64,000 nucleotides of DNA from Selaginella moellendorffii (lineage: Eukaryota > Streptophyta > Lycopodiopsida > Selaginellales > Selaginellaceae), in NCBI RefSeq assembly GCF_000143415.4, contig NW_003314284.1, positions 211,883-275,882 of the forward strand. Reading direction: 5' to 3'. A program made the translations under genes and the position numbers. The notes under the pieces were generated by a model. That model was not told the DNA's origin and ran no database searches. It was given only the letters and a program-made list of their open reading frames with translations. Of the stretch, positions 32,244-43,200 are shown piece after piece; positions within the stretch are counted from its first letter, which is position 1, and every line of letters begins with the position of its first letter.

Positions 32244-34469
32244 ATGTCGGGCGGCTTCTTCCGGGTGAGTGATTTCTTCGCGGCGCCTCTCTCTCTCGCC
32301 GAGCTCTCGCTCTCGCTGAGCTCTCGCTCTCGCTGTCTTCTTCACGGGGATTTTGTCAATGCAGGGCACGTCCACGGAGCAGGACACTCGATTCTCCAAC
32401 AAAATGGCCAAGCTGCTTAAGACGCAGAAGTTTGCGTCGGAGCTGGACCAGCCGGTAAGCAATTGGATTCCTTGTAGCGATTAGCTGAGGCGAATTTTTT
32501 TTTTCCTTCTCGGACAGATCGACATGTCGAAGGTGAATATGGATGTGATGCGACCGTGGATTGCGACGCGGGTCACTGAGCTTCTGGGATTCGAGGATGA
32601 AGTGCTGATTAATTTTATTTATGGTCTTCTGGACGTCAAGGTATGGAGTTTTGGAGAACTTGTGGCTTGATTTTCATATCGTTCTTTCTTTTCAAGGTGG
32701 GTGATGGCAAGCACATTCAAATCCAGCTTACGGGGTTCATGGAGAAGAACACTGGTCGATTCATGAAAGAGCTTTGGGGACTTCTTGCCAGCGCACAGAG
32801 CAACGCGAGCGGTATTCCTCAAGCGCTGCTGGACAAGAAGGCGCTCGAGACTCAACTCAAAAAGGTAAGTAGGCGTTCAATCTGGTCTTTCTGTCTAGCA
32901 GTTCTCTTATCTTCCGGTTTGCGTTTGTCTACAGGAAAGTAGAGCAACATATCTAATCCCTTGCCGATGCAGGCTGAAGAGCAAAGGATTTTGGCGGCGG
33001 TTCGTCAAACGACGGAGCGGGAGAAGGAAAAAAACGACTCTTTGCAACAAAACAAACTTGTGAGTTCATTTCGTTCTCTGTTTGTATCCCTCGGGCGTTT
33101 TGAATGTGGTGGTAATGTATAGGCTGTAATTGATGGTGTTGCTGGCGGAGCTCTTGTGGTTGCGTCAAAGCCAGCAGAGCCCAACCGAGATCGAAACGCG
33201 CCTGAAGCATTACCGCGAAGGCGAAGGTCCAGGTCAAGAGATCGCTCTCCTTCTCGAAGCCGTTCACGGTATGCTAGTTTTAGTTTTTTGGACTTGTGGA
33301 GTTCTCTCTCACTTCCGTAACTTGGCAGTTCTCCTGGTCACCGACGTCCTCCGAGACCTCGCAGGTCACCACCTCCAAGGCATAGGCGCTCTCCATCACC
33401 ACCGCGGCGGCGGTCGCCACCTAGAAGACGCAGGCCATCTCCAGGGAGACACCGACCGTCCCGTTCTCCATCAAGGCTCAGACACTCGCCCCTAAAAAGA
33501 CGTCCTTCTCGGTCACGGTCCCCAAGGCGGCGTTCACCTCGGCGTGGACGTTCTTCTCGGTCCCGTTCGCCACTGTCGCCAAGGCACCACAGAAAGTCAC
33601 GCTCTCCTCCTCCCAGACGAAGGCATTCACCTCGCAGGCGACCGAGGTCCCCTCCTCGGCGTGGACATTCACCTCGTCGCAGGCCACCGTCGAGATCACC
33701 CGGCCGCATGCGGTCGCGTTCGCATCCACGCTCTCCCAAGCGCAGCAAGTCGCCATCATCTTCGCCCTCAAAGTCTTCACCGTCTCCGGCGCCAGAAAAA
33801 TCTCCGGCTCGCGAGAAGTCTCCCGCAGGAGAAGAGAGGTTGGCATTTTAAATTTTGTTTGAAAGGTGACGAAACTTTTCTGTGAAAACACAGGAACTCC
33901 GGAAAGAGTCGGAGCAAGGGAGAGTCCGCTGAAAGGTAGAGAGAGCTTGGATGTTTAGCCTAGATCACGACTGATGGTTGTGTCGTTGCAGTATGCACGA
34001 TCAGAGCAACGGCAAGAATCAGGAAGCAGCACAAGACAAGGGCCAAGCTCTGAAGCGGAATCGTTCGCCATCACCCGAGAGAGTCCACGTCGTGGATTCG
34101 AGCACGACGGGAGAAGTGAAAAAGCCTTCTCGCCCGAGCAATGACACAGACTCCATGGAGGCGGCGAGCCCGAATCGCTCCAAGGTGGACGACGACGACA
34201 CGAGCCCGCTGAGCGAGGAGAAGCGAGAGGCGAAGCGGCGGCGGAGGGAGGAGAAGCGATTGAGGAAGGAGGAGAAGCAGCGGCGGCGGGAGGAGAAGAG
34301 GAAGAGGAAGGAGGAGAAGCGATCGCTCAAGGCCGCCGCTGCTACCGCCGCCGTGAGCTCCGCGTCCGCCAGAGGCCCTGCCGAGAGTGATGTCGAGCAG
34401 AAGAAGCTCGAGGACGATCTGCGAAAGAAGGCGCTCGAGTCGCTCAAGGCGAAGATGCAAAGCTCGTGA
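32244..34469 (+). CDS. SRRM1: SRm160/SRRM1-like splicing coactivator (PWI domain, RS-rich)
   Basis: The ATG at 32244 gives MSGGFFR, followed by TRFSNKMAKLLKTQKFASEL and the PWI domain (VNMDVMRPWIATRVTELLGF with the PWI tripeptide, then EDEVLINFIYGLLD, IQIQLTGFMEKNTGRFMKEL). A helical segment (EEQRILAAVRQTTEREKEKN) and a long Arg/Ser/Pro-rich domain (about 33230-33840) follow, with repeated RRRSPPRRRR and RSPSR units. An acidic/basic KREEKR-rich coiled coil ends at MQSS. The protein is a nuclear speckle factor that binds RNA through PWI and bridges snRNPs with SR proteins. Nine exons are joined by short introns. Antisense frames over the RS domain are compositional shadows. Confidence 0.93.
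32294..32336 (+). repeat. Short tandem repeat in SRRM1 intron 1 (GAGCTCTCGCTCTCGCT)
   Basis: Two adjacent 17-nt copies of gagctctcgctctcgct (from about 32300), preceded by a CT run, lie in the first intron just downstream of the donor. The intron is otherwise pyrimidine-rich. Confidence 0.8.
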
Positions 34470-34641
34470 GGGGTGGTCTTGTGTGAATAAGTGAGGGGTG
34501 GTTCTACCATGATATTGTGATAGGCGAAAAATCGATACTTTCATTCTAATTTAAAATTTAGGGCTCTTGCGCGCGAAGTGTGATGACGTGGCGGCATCTT
34601 TCTTAAGAGTTTCTAGGGTTTAATCCGTCGTGTGGCAAATA

Positions 34642-37136
34642 ATGGGGTCCCTGGTCCGGTCCGCCGGATTCGACCGGCTCGCGCGCAAGAAGCAGCTGGG
34701 GATTTCACGGCCGGATCATCAGGATAGCCCAGCGCCGGCGCAGCTGTCCAGGGAATTGCGCGTGCCGCAGCTGCTGGCAATCGGTAAGATTTGGATCCGG
34801 TGGATTTCGATCTGGATTGGAGATTGCAGGGATTGGGACGACGATCGGCGCTGGCATTTTCATTCTGATTGGTACGGTGGCCAAGGAGAGGACGGGGCCG
34901 GCGCTGCCACTGTCATTCGCTATTGCCGGTGTCGCCGCGGCGCTATCGGCTTTCAGCTATGCGGAGCTCGCGAGCCGATTGCCCTCTGCTGGTAGTGCTT
35001 ACCATTACGCATACACATGCCTAGGAGAAGGGTAAGCAAAGAAGCAATGCTTCTTTGCATCTGTATCTCACTTTCTTTCTATGGACGATGAGTTTAAATT
35101 TGGAACCTTGTTTTGTAGATTGGCATGGTTCGTCGGATGGTCTCTCATACTGGAGTATACTGTGAGCGGTGCCACGGTTGCTCGTGGAGTTAGTCCGAAT
35201 CTGGTAAGACTGTGAGAGTTTTCTTTTTTGCTGACTGACAGTCCTGCTAGGCATTGTTCTTCGGAGAGGATTTGCCTTTCTGGCTAGTACGAAGGAACAT
35301 TCCTGGTACCGGGATCTTGGCTGATCCGTTTGCGGGGTTCTTGATCGTCATGGTAACGATCTTGCTGTGCACGGGGATAAAGCAGGTAATTCTTCCAGTG
35401 GCGCGCTACTGACGTTGTGGTTTCGCTTTTCTAAAGAGTGCAGCGGTACAAGTCGTCATGACGGTCATTCTCGTTCTTGTGCTCTTGTTCGTGGATGTCG
35501 TGGGGTTGTGGATCGGGATCAAAGAAGGATGGAGAGGATACGAGTTGAAAACCGGGTATGCATGTCTACGCTGAGCTTTTTTACAATCTTGTTTCATGGA
35601 CCAGGTACACACCTTTTGGTGTTAGCGGCGTGCTTGGAGGTGCAGCTATGCTGTTTTTTTCGTATGTTGGATTTGATGCTGTTGCCACTACGGCCGAGGA
35701 GGTATAACTTGATTTCTGCAGTTATGAGTTTCTTTGATATTGTGAACTTTGCCAGGTTAAAAACCCACATGTTGATCTTCCAATTGGAATCGGGCTTGCT
35801 TTGCTAGTATGCGCGAGCTTGTACATGTCCGTTTCAGCTGTAGTCGTTGGCATTGTCCCTTACTTCTTACTCAACACAGATACTCCCATATCGACTGCGT
35901 TTTCGCAAAACGGACTGCCTTGGGCTACGTAAGTACATGCTCACATGTTTTTCTGGCACAAACTATTTGTACAGGTATATCGTAGCGCTTGGAGCCTTGA
36001 CTGCCATGCTCACGACGCTACTGGGCTGTTCCTTGCCACAGGTTTGTGGTTAGCTTTGTTTTTCGTGATAGACTGTTGTTCCTTATATATCCAGCCCCGC
36101 ATACTCATGGCAATGTCAAGAGATGGTTTGCTGCCCCAGTTCTTCAGTATTATTCACAAATCTACCTTGGTACCTGTTAATGGCGCTGTAACAACGGGGA
36201 CGATAGCGGTGTTTGTTTCTGTGTTTATGGACATCAGTCAACTATCCGAAATGGTAAAGTTCTAATATCTTCGTCGCTTATAATTGTGTTGCTATAGGTG
36301 AGTGTTGGAACACTAATGGCTTTTACTTCTGTAGCACTTTGCGTGCTCATCATAAGGTACTCACCGCCTCACTCAGCGGTCCACCTTCCAGTATCCATTT
36401 CTGTAGAAACAACGAACACTCCGCCGACCACCTCAAATGACGTGGACATCTCCAATGAGAACGAAGAACGAGAAGAGCCGGAAGAAAATGACGCACCTGA
36501 GGGTTGTTCTATCGATCTGAAAAATCCATTGCTTGACACTGAAGAAATCTATGGTAAGCTCAAATCAATCAATTCCATTTACAAAAATCTTTCTTTTGTA
36601 TGTAGCGACCAAAGGTAAACAAGGAGTGGCCGGATGGAGCATTTGTATATTTGTGCTCGGAAGTCTCATCCTCAGCCTATTCTTATCTATGGCCATTTTT
36701 CCTCGGTAAGCTTTCTTTTTTGCTTACATATGAACAAATTCGAGTGCTCGCTTCAGCTGGCTGCAAATTATTGGTGGGACGATTGGAGGTTTACTTTTCG
36801 CTGGCGGAGTAATCGTCCTCTCCATGACTAAACAAGACGAATCTCACCGAACTTTTGGAAATCCTGGAGGTACGCTACGAATTTCTAGATAGAACTAACA
36901 GCATGTGGTGTCCTTCAGGATTTCACTGCCCGCTTGTTCCTTGGCTGCCAGCCGCGTCTGTTTTTGTCAACGTCTACCTCCTCGTCAATGTGGGGTATGG
37001 GATTGAAGTTGCTATACAATTGGAATTCTTTCTTTGTCGAGTGATCAGTGCAGCGACATGGATTCGAGTTTCAGTATGGCTTGTCTTGGGCGGCCTCGTC
37101 TACATTTTCTACGGCATTCATCACAGCATACACTAG
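34642..37136 (+). CDS. CAT: Cationic amino acid transporter (CAT/APC superfamily)
   Basis: The first ATG after a TAGGGTTT box (34614) gives [10 protein letters not shown]. The spliced protein has about 14 membrane segments. TM1 carries [13 protein letters not shown], the APC substrate-binding [45 protein letters not shown] and [16 protein letters not shown] are family signatures. Acidic low-complexity sequence ([12 protein letters not shown]) interrupts before the last three TMs, as in vacuolar CAT2/CAT3/CAT4 types. Splice junctions I checked (for example 34791, 35201, 35385, 36034, 36254) keep phase. The family transports Lys, Arg and other amino acids across tonoplast or plasma membrane. 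I favour vacuolar by resemblance only. Confidence 0.92.
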
Positions 37137-37600
37137 AAGGAAAAGATATAATAAACGTGTGGTAAAGTTCTCTTTCTTTTTTTCAGATGGCTTAAAAATG
37201 ATTGTTACAGGAACTATTGAGAGTCGAGGCTTTTTCAACTCTATTGAGGTACCATACCATTGGTTTTCGGCATCTCTTTGAGTATCTATTCACCGAGAAC
37301 TGGACACAACACCAACACGGTGCAGTTTGTCCAGAGCTTTACAAAACAACACTGAAGGTGCCATTTCTGACAGTGAAAGTTGCCAACCGAGAGAGATCTA
37401 GTTTTCATCAAGGAAGATCACGAGCAGCTGCAACATGACTTCTTTGAGTTCGATTAATAGTAATAGCGTATATTGCGGTTTTAACCGTACTGGCACCTTT
37501 GATCTGGTTTAAATGTATAATAAAAGCGCATATCTACTTTGCCCTAAATCAAAACAAGCAGCATGCATCTTTTTGGCGGGTAGATCCGTCCATTTCTACG
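37137..37600 (+). other. CAT 3' flank, no gene
   Basis: This is the AT-rich 3' flank after the transporter stop. It includes a likely polyadenylation zone (AATAA at 37512-37523). No supported coding sequence is present. Confidence 0.6.
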
Positions 37601-39603
37601 TACAGTGGCAGACCTTGCTGACTTGGTGACCGAGATCACCAGCTATAAGTACTTCCTCACCACTGGGCCATGGCAGTCGGGTAAAAGTCGTCGCTTGTGT
37701 ACGCTCTAGCTAGCGCGGCCTTGGACAAGGGATTCTTGCCCGTCGTCACCTCTATCACCCAGCCCATAGTCGCTGCTGCTGCCGCCTGCGACACCACCAA
37801 ATCGGACAGGGACGCTGCCAATGAGTTCTTCGACATCTTGACGGAGGATCTGGTCGATAACAGCCGTGGAGGATTGCGTCGCTTGCCCCATGGAGGCTTG
37901 AGGGGCCTCTTGCAGACGCTCAGCTCGACTACAGATGGAAGGGAACTTATCTGGTTTATCGACGAGGCTTAAGATAAGGAGCTCTGTGTTAAACACATTA
38001 CTGGCCGAGTTGAGGATATGCAAGGAAGGGTCCGTGGCAAGGTACCTTAGCAGCTTTGTGCTGGTGGGTCGACCGCAGCTCCGCGACCTCCTGGTGTGAG
38101 CCGGGCAGCTGGCAAGAAGCAGATCTCCCCTTGCCTTGGAGATGGTCAGGTCGGCCGATTGTCTTGGGATCGAGGACGTCCAGTACATGCTACTCGAGTA
38201 CTCTCAGGAGTATCACGTATCCTTCAGCTCCAAACTCACCTCTCCAGACGGGGCAGTCGGGAGGGTCAGCAAGTCGATCCTGGGACTAACGGGTGGTCAC
38301 AAGGGGATGACAGTTAGCTGCTGCGAGTATCTCACATGCAACGGTATCTTGACGGCTGAAGAGTGGGATCGCCATGTCAGACTTGGGGCATGTCTCCAGA
38401 TACATTTTCTACTCGAAGCTGTATCGCCACACACTTTCAAACATCTCCAGCTACAGCGAGGGTACCAAGCAAGTCATTCTAGAGTGCGTGCAATCTGGAT
38501 CAGGCTCTACCTTTGTAAGAGGCTTGTGGCCTCTTCGACCTGCTATTGATGACGGGGTGCTGCAAGTCTCTGGAGACTGCATGGAGCTCAGCCCCAGCTT
38601 GTTATTGAGTGCTATCCTTGAGGATTGCTCGCTTGCTTTGGAAACACTGCCCTGTGAAGCTGATTCCTTCAACGAGGCTGTTCAGTTGGCTTTTACCTAC
38701 ATTGAAGCCAGATTGTTTGATGGGACCAGAAGTCATGAACAGTAATGGTCATCTATTGAAGTGCATCTTGCGAAGCGAATTCCTATTGGCGCTGAAGTTT
38801 GTATTGGACAACGCCTTCACAAAATGTAAGTATACCATTTCGGTGGAAGCGAAGCAGCAGAATAATGGCCAAAGAAGGGCACATGTGGATTTTCTCGTCA
38901 AAAATGGGGGTTGGCCTTCCAAAGGCTTCAAGATTCAGTGCCTGGGAAGTAAGAAGTCTATTGCAGATCACATTAGCAAGTCGGATAGGTATAGACTTCT
39001 TTATGGCAGTGAGATGCACTACGTTTACTTTGTTGTGGGGCCATATGATCTTGAAGAAGTCAAATCTACTATCAAGTTGGAGAATGCAAAGTATCTGCTT
39101 ATCAAGAGCTGGTTAGTGCAGTTCTTGCTGCAGGAAAAGAAGTGGAGTACTGAGCAATTGGAAAAGATTGATGACGATAAGAGTGGTTGGTTGTCTGTGA
39201 AGCTAGATGTTACAACAAACTTTCCCAGGTTTTTGTTTTGTGCAAGGCCTTCTCTTTGATCGAAATGTACCAAGATCACTTCCAAGCCAAGGAAGAGAGC
39301 TCCAACTCTCTCTTTTCATCCTTGCTAACAAAGCGACTCCCAAGAAAACTCATTGCCACCCTCCTCATCCCCTCGATCACTACTGCGGCCGGTGCCACTG
39401 CCATTGCCGTGGTTACCAGCGGGAGGAGTATCGCCATCAATCACTGCGAAGTCGATGATGTTCTTTCAACCTCCTCACCATGGAGCGGTATAATGGCAAT
39501 TCTTGATGCCCGCCGGGTTTTCAACCCAATGGAGAAGCACAGCAGTGTGTCGTGGATGACACTTAAACTGGGCTATTCGATGAGCTTTCGAAGCTCTTCG
39601 TAG
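37601..39603 (+). pseudogene. P-loop NTPase plus PD-(D/E)xK-like relic, Crinkler/RHS-like class
   Basis: Pieces in several frames form one ancestral protein. First comes a Walker A-like GPWQSGKS (about 37665), then in another frame LASAALDKGFLPVVTS. ELIWFIDEA (Walker B-like) precedes a stop at 37971. A middle region (GIEDVQYMLLEYSQEYHVSF, LTGGHKG) follows. After more frameshifts comes a C-terminal block 38756-39230 with RRAHVDFLVKN, IQCLGSKKSI and DRYR..YGSEMHYVYFVVG, whose spacing resembles the restriction-endonuclease-like module (VDF / I-L / H--R) of Crinkler-RHS-like proteins. The 39240-39603 frame is not recognised. At least four frame breaks show it is dead. The family call rests on motif spacing only. 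Confidence 0.45.
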
Positions 39604-40285
39604 GGGGTCTTGAATGGGTAAGACAATTAAGTTGTAGAGAAACAATTGGCCTTGCTTGAGAGGACACTGCTGTGTGGCCATCGAACCAGGGAGTTCTTAA
39701 TTGCTGGATCCAATGCCTGTGATGCAAAGTTTTAGAATGTGCTCCTCGCAGTGGGCTGGGTGTGGTAAAGGAATTGCTATCGAAATTCTGGATAGATTTG
39801 CTGTGCAAACACCCCAAGAGCATTCTATACGATGTCATATCAGAACCCTTTTTTATTAGCTTTCATAGAAAAAACAGGCAAAATTCTAAAACTTCGGCAT
39901 ATTTGCAAATAGGGGCTTTATGCAATTTTCAAATTTTAGGTATTTCGTCAGGAAAATAGCAAACTTAAATCGTGGACGAGAGCTGATAATGAACGTGGAG
40001 CGCGCGGACAACATGAAGAAGCACTGAGTAGGATGAATCGCACTTGCTCTTGCAAAGTAGGATGAAGCGAACTGGAGAATGGAAGCCATAGCATTTTATT
40101 ATCAGTGAATTAAAAACCTTTACATCTAAATTCTATTTCTCCAGCAATTGCATATTCCGTCTAAGTGGTAGGCGGGGGAGCGATGGGAAGCTAGGGCGGA
40201 GCTGTGTGATGGCGCGCCACAGATCTACCAGATCCTCCATGTAAGCGATGGCTAGGGTTTAGATCGCAGGGGATTTCTATCAGCC

Positions 40286-43200
40286 ATGGGGGAAGCTGCG
40301 GATTCTGAGGCGACGGATGCAGTGGCGGAGCCGCGGCTAGGGCTCCCCAAGCTCATCGGCGCGGCGCTGGACCGGATCGTCAAGAACACGTCGTGGCGTG
40401 GGCACGGCAAGCTCGTCCAGGAATGCAAGGCCGCGCAGGAGCGCCTCAATGCTCCCAGCGCCAAGGAGAATGGCAATTCCACTGCAGCTGCCGCCGCAGC
40501 TGCCGCCGCCGCCGCGGGATTGGAATCCTCCAAGTTCCACGCCAGGGCTTTCGAGAGCTTCCTCTTCGACGGGCCAGTGTGCTACAATGCCAGCTCCGCC
40601 GAGCTCATTCTACAGCCTCTCGTCACTGCCTGCGACAGCCAGTCGGCCAAGTTGGCAGATCCAGCGCTGGATTGCATCCAGAAGCTCATCGCTCACGGCC
40701 ACTTGCGGGGAGAGGTGGATGCCGAGAGTGGATCTGAGTTTTTGGTGCTCGTCCAGATGATGGACAACGTCTGCAAGTGTCACGAGCTGGGTGACGAGCA
40801 GATCGAGCTCCTGGTTCTCAAGACGCTGCTCACGGCTGTGACCTCGACCACTTTGCGAGTCCATGGAGACTGCTTGCTCAAGGCCGTCCGGACGTGCTAC
40901 AACGTTTTCCTCGGGAGCAAGGCACCAGTAAACCAGACCACGGCCAAGGCGTCGCTCACACAGATGCTGGTGATCGTGTTTAGGAGGATGGAGGCGGATT
41001 CGTCCACGGTGCCCGTCCAGCCCATTGTTGTGACGGATCTCATGGAGCCAGCCGAGAGGTCTTCTTCCGACACCAACACAACGCAGTTTGTCCAGAGCTT
41101 TATCACCAAGGTGGTGCAAGACATCGAGGTGGCCTTGAGTCCCGCTACGTCGTTCAAGTCTCTGAAGCACGACGGTGCTTTCGAGTCCACGGCGGCCACG
41201 GAGAATAGCGGGAGCTCTGATTTTCTGGAGTCGACCGACAGGGACATGCTCGACGCGAAGTACTGGGAAGTCAGCATGTACAAGAACGCTCTCGAGGGGA
41301 AAAGGGGGGAGTTTGCGGACGCAGATTTGGACAAGGACGGGGACTTGGACGTGCAAATAACGAACAAGCTGAGGCGAGATGCGTTCCTCGTGTTCCGGGC
41401 CCTTTGCAAACTTTCCATGAAGGTTGCTCCTCAGGAAGCCATGGATAATGTCTCGTTGCGTGGCAAGATTTTAGCACTGGAGCTTCTGAAGCTGCTGCTG
41501 GAGAACGCTGGTGCGGTTTTCCGTACAAGCGACAGGTATGGCGTTTTCTCTCTTTCTCTTTGAGTTCCTCACGATTGACGCTTTGGTTGCTGGAAATGCA
41601 GGTTTGTCGGCGCCATACGGCAATACCTCTGTTTGTCACTTCTGAGAAACAGTGGTATACAGCTGATGAATATTTTCCAACTATCCTGCTCGATCTTTAT
41701 GAGTCTGCTTTTGAGATTCAGAGCAGGACTCAAGGCTGAAGTGGGTGTTTTTTTTCCGCCGATCGTTCTTAGAGTGCTCGAGAACGTGGCTCAACCAAAC
41801 TACCAGCAGAAGATGATAGTCATTCGGTTCCTAGATAAGCTTTGCGTGGACCCGCAAGTTCTCGTCGACCTGTTCGTTAACTATGACTGCGACGTCGATT
41901 CCCACAACATTTTTGAAAGGTATGCCTCGATTGAATTCATGTTCTTCGCTGATAATTTGCTATTTTCTAGGCTGGTAAATGGACTACTTAAAACTGCTCA
42001 AGGTGTACCTCCGGGCGTGGAGAGCAGTTTGACTCCTATCCAAGATGCCGCTATGAAGCTTGCTGCAATGAAATCTCTTGTTGGCGTGCTACGATCGATG
42101 GGGGACTGGGCCAACAGGCAGCTTAGGTTGTCAGATGCAGCCTACCTGAGAAGTTTGGATCAAACTGACAGCACCAGTGAATCTAATTCCGTTGGTCACA
42201 ATGGTTTTGAGGAAAATGGCGATGGTGCTGAGTCTCGCGTCTCCGAAATCTCTTCAGAAACGTCTGAAGTGGCAACTTTTGAGCAACGGCGTGCTTACAA
42301 GTTGGAGTTTCAGGTACTGAAGTTCTATGCTTCTTATCATATTCTCACGCTAGAAAACTGCAGGAAGGCATTTCCCTTTTCAATCGGAAGCCTAGCAAAG
42401 GCATTCAGTTCCTGATTAATGCCAAGAAGATCGGCGATTCGCCGAAGGAGATAGCAGGATTTTTATTAAGTTCAACCGGCCTGGACAAGACTGTTATCGG
42501 AGACTATCTGGGAGAAAATGACGAGCTGCCTCTAAAGGTTATGCATGCCTACGTTGACTCCTTCAATTTCCAAGGAATGGAGTTTGACGAGGCCATCAGA
42601 ATCTTTTTGCAAGGATTCAGACTTCCAGGAGAAGCACAAAAAATTGATCGTATCATGGAGAAGTTTGCAGAGCGATACTGCAAATGTAATCCCAAGGCCT
42701 TTACCAGTGCGGATACCGCCTACGTGCTTGCATACTCTGTTATTCTACTGAACACTGACGCACACAATCCGATGGTTAAATCCAAAGTAAGTATACTGTT
42801 TTCCTTTTACTTCTGCCAACGGTTAACTGCAGATGACAAAAGCGGAGTTTATGAAGAACAACCGGGGGATTGACGATGGAAATGATCTACCCGAGGAGTT
42901 TATGAGTGCTTTATACGATCGTATTGTTAAGTGCGAGATAAAGATGAAGGCCGACAGTCTTGTCCCAACAAACAAGCCTACAAACAGGATACTCGGCATC
43001 GAGAGTATTTTGAACATCGTTATTCGTAGGCCCAAGGAAGACAGACTGCAGGAAACGAGCGATGATATTATAAAGAACATGCAACAGCAGCTGAAAGAGA
43101 AGGCTGGCAAATCGGGGTAAGAGCTTTTCTTTTTCTTATATTTCTGAGAACTTATTTGAACTTTCTTGCAGCTCTGTCTATTACTCACCGTCTGATGTGG

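Noticed and set aside
33338-33891. Long antisense frames over the SRRM1 RS domain
   Set aside because: Compositional shadow of Arg/Ser codons; the + strand gives a spliced PWI-RS protein.
40610-41418. Antisense frames inside BIG exon 1
   Set aside because: The + strand carries the DCB/HUS sequence of a known family.
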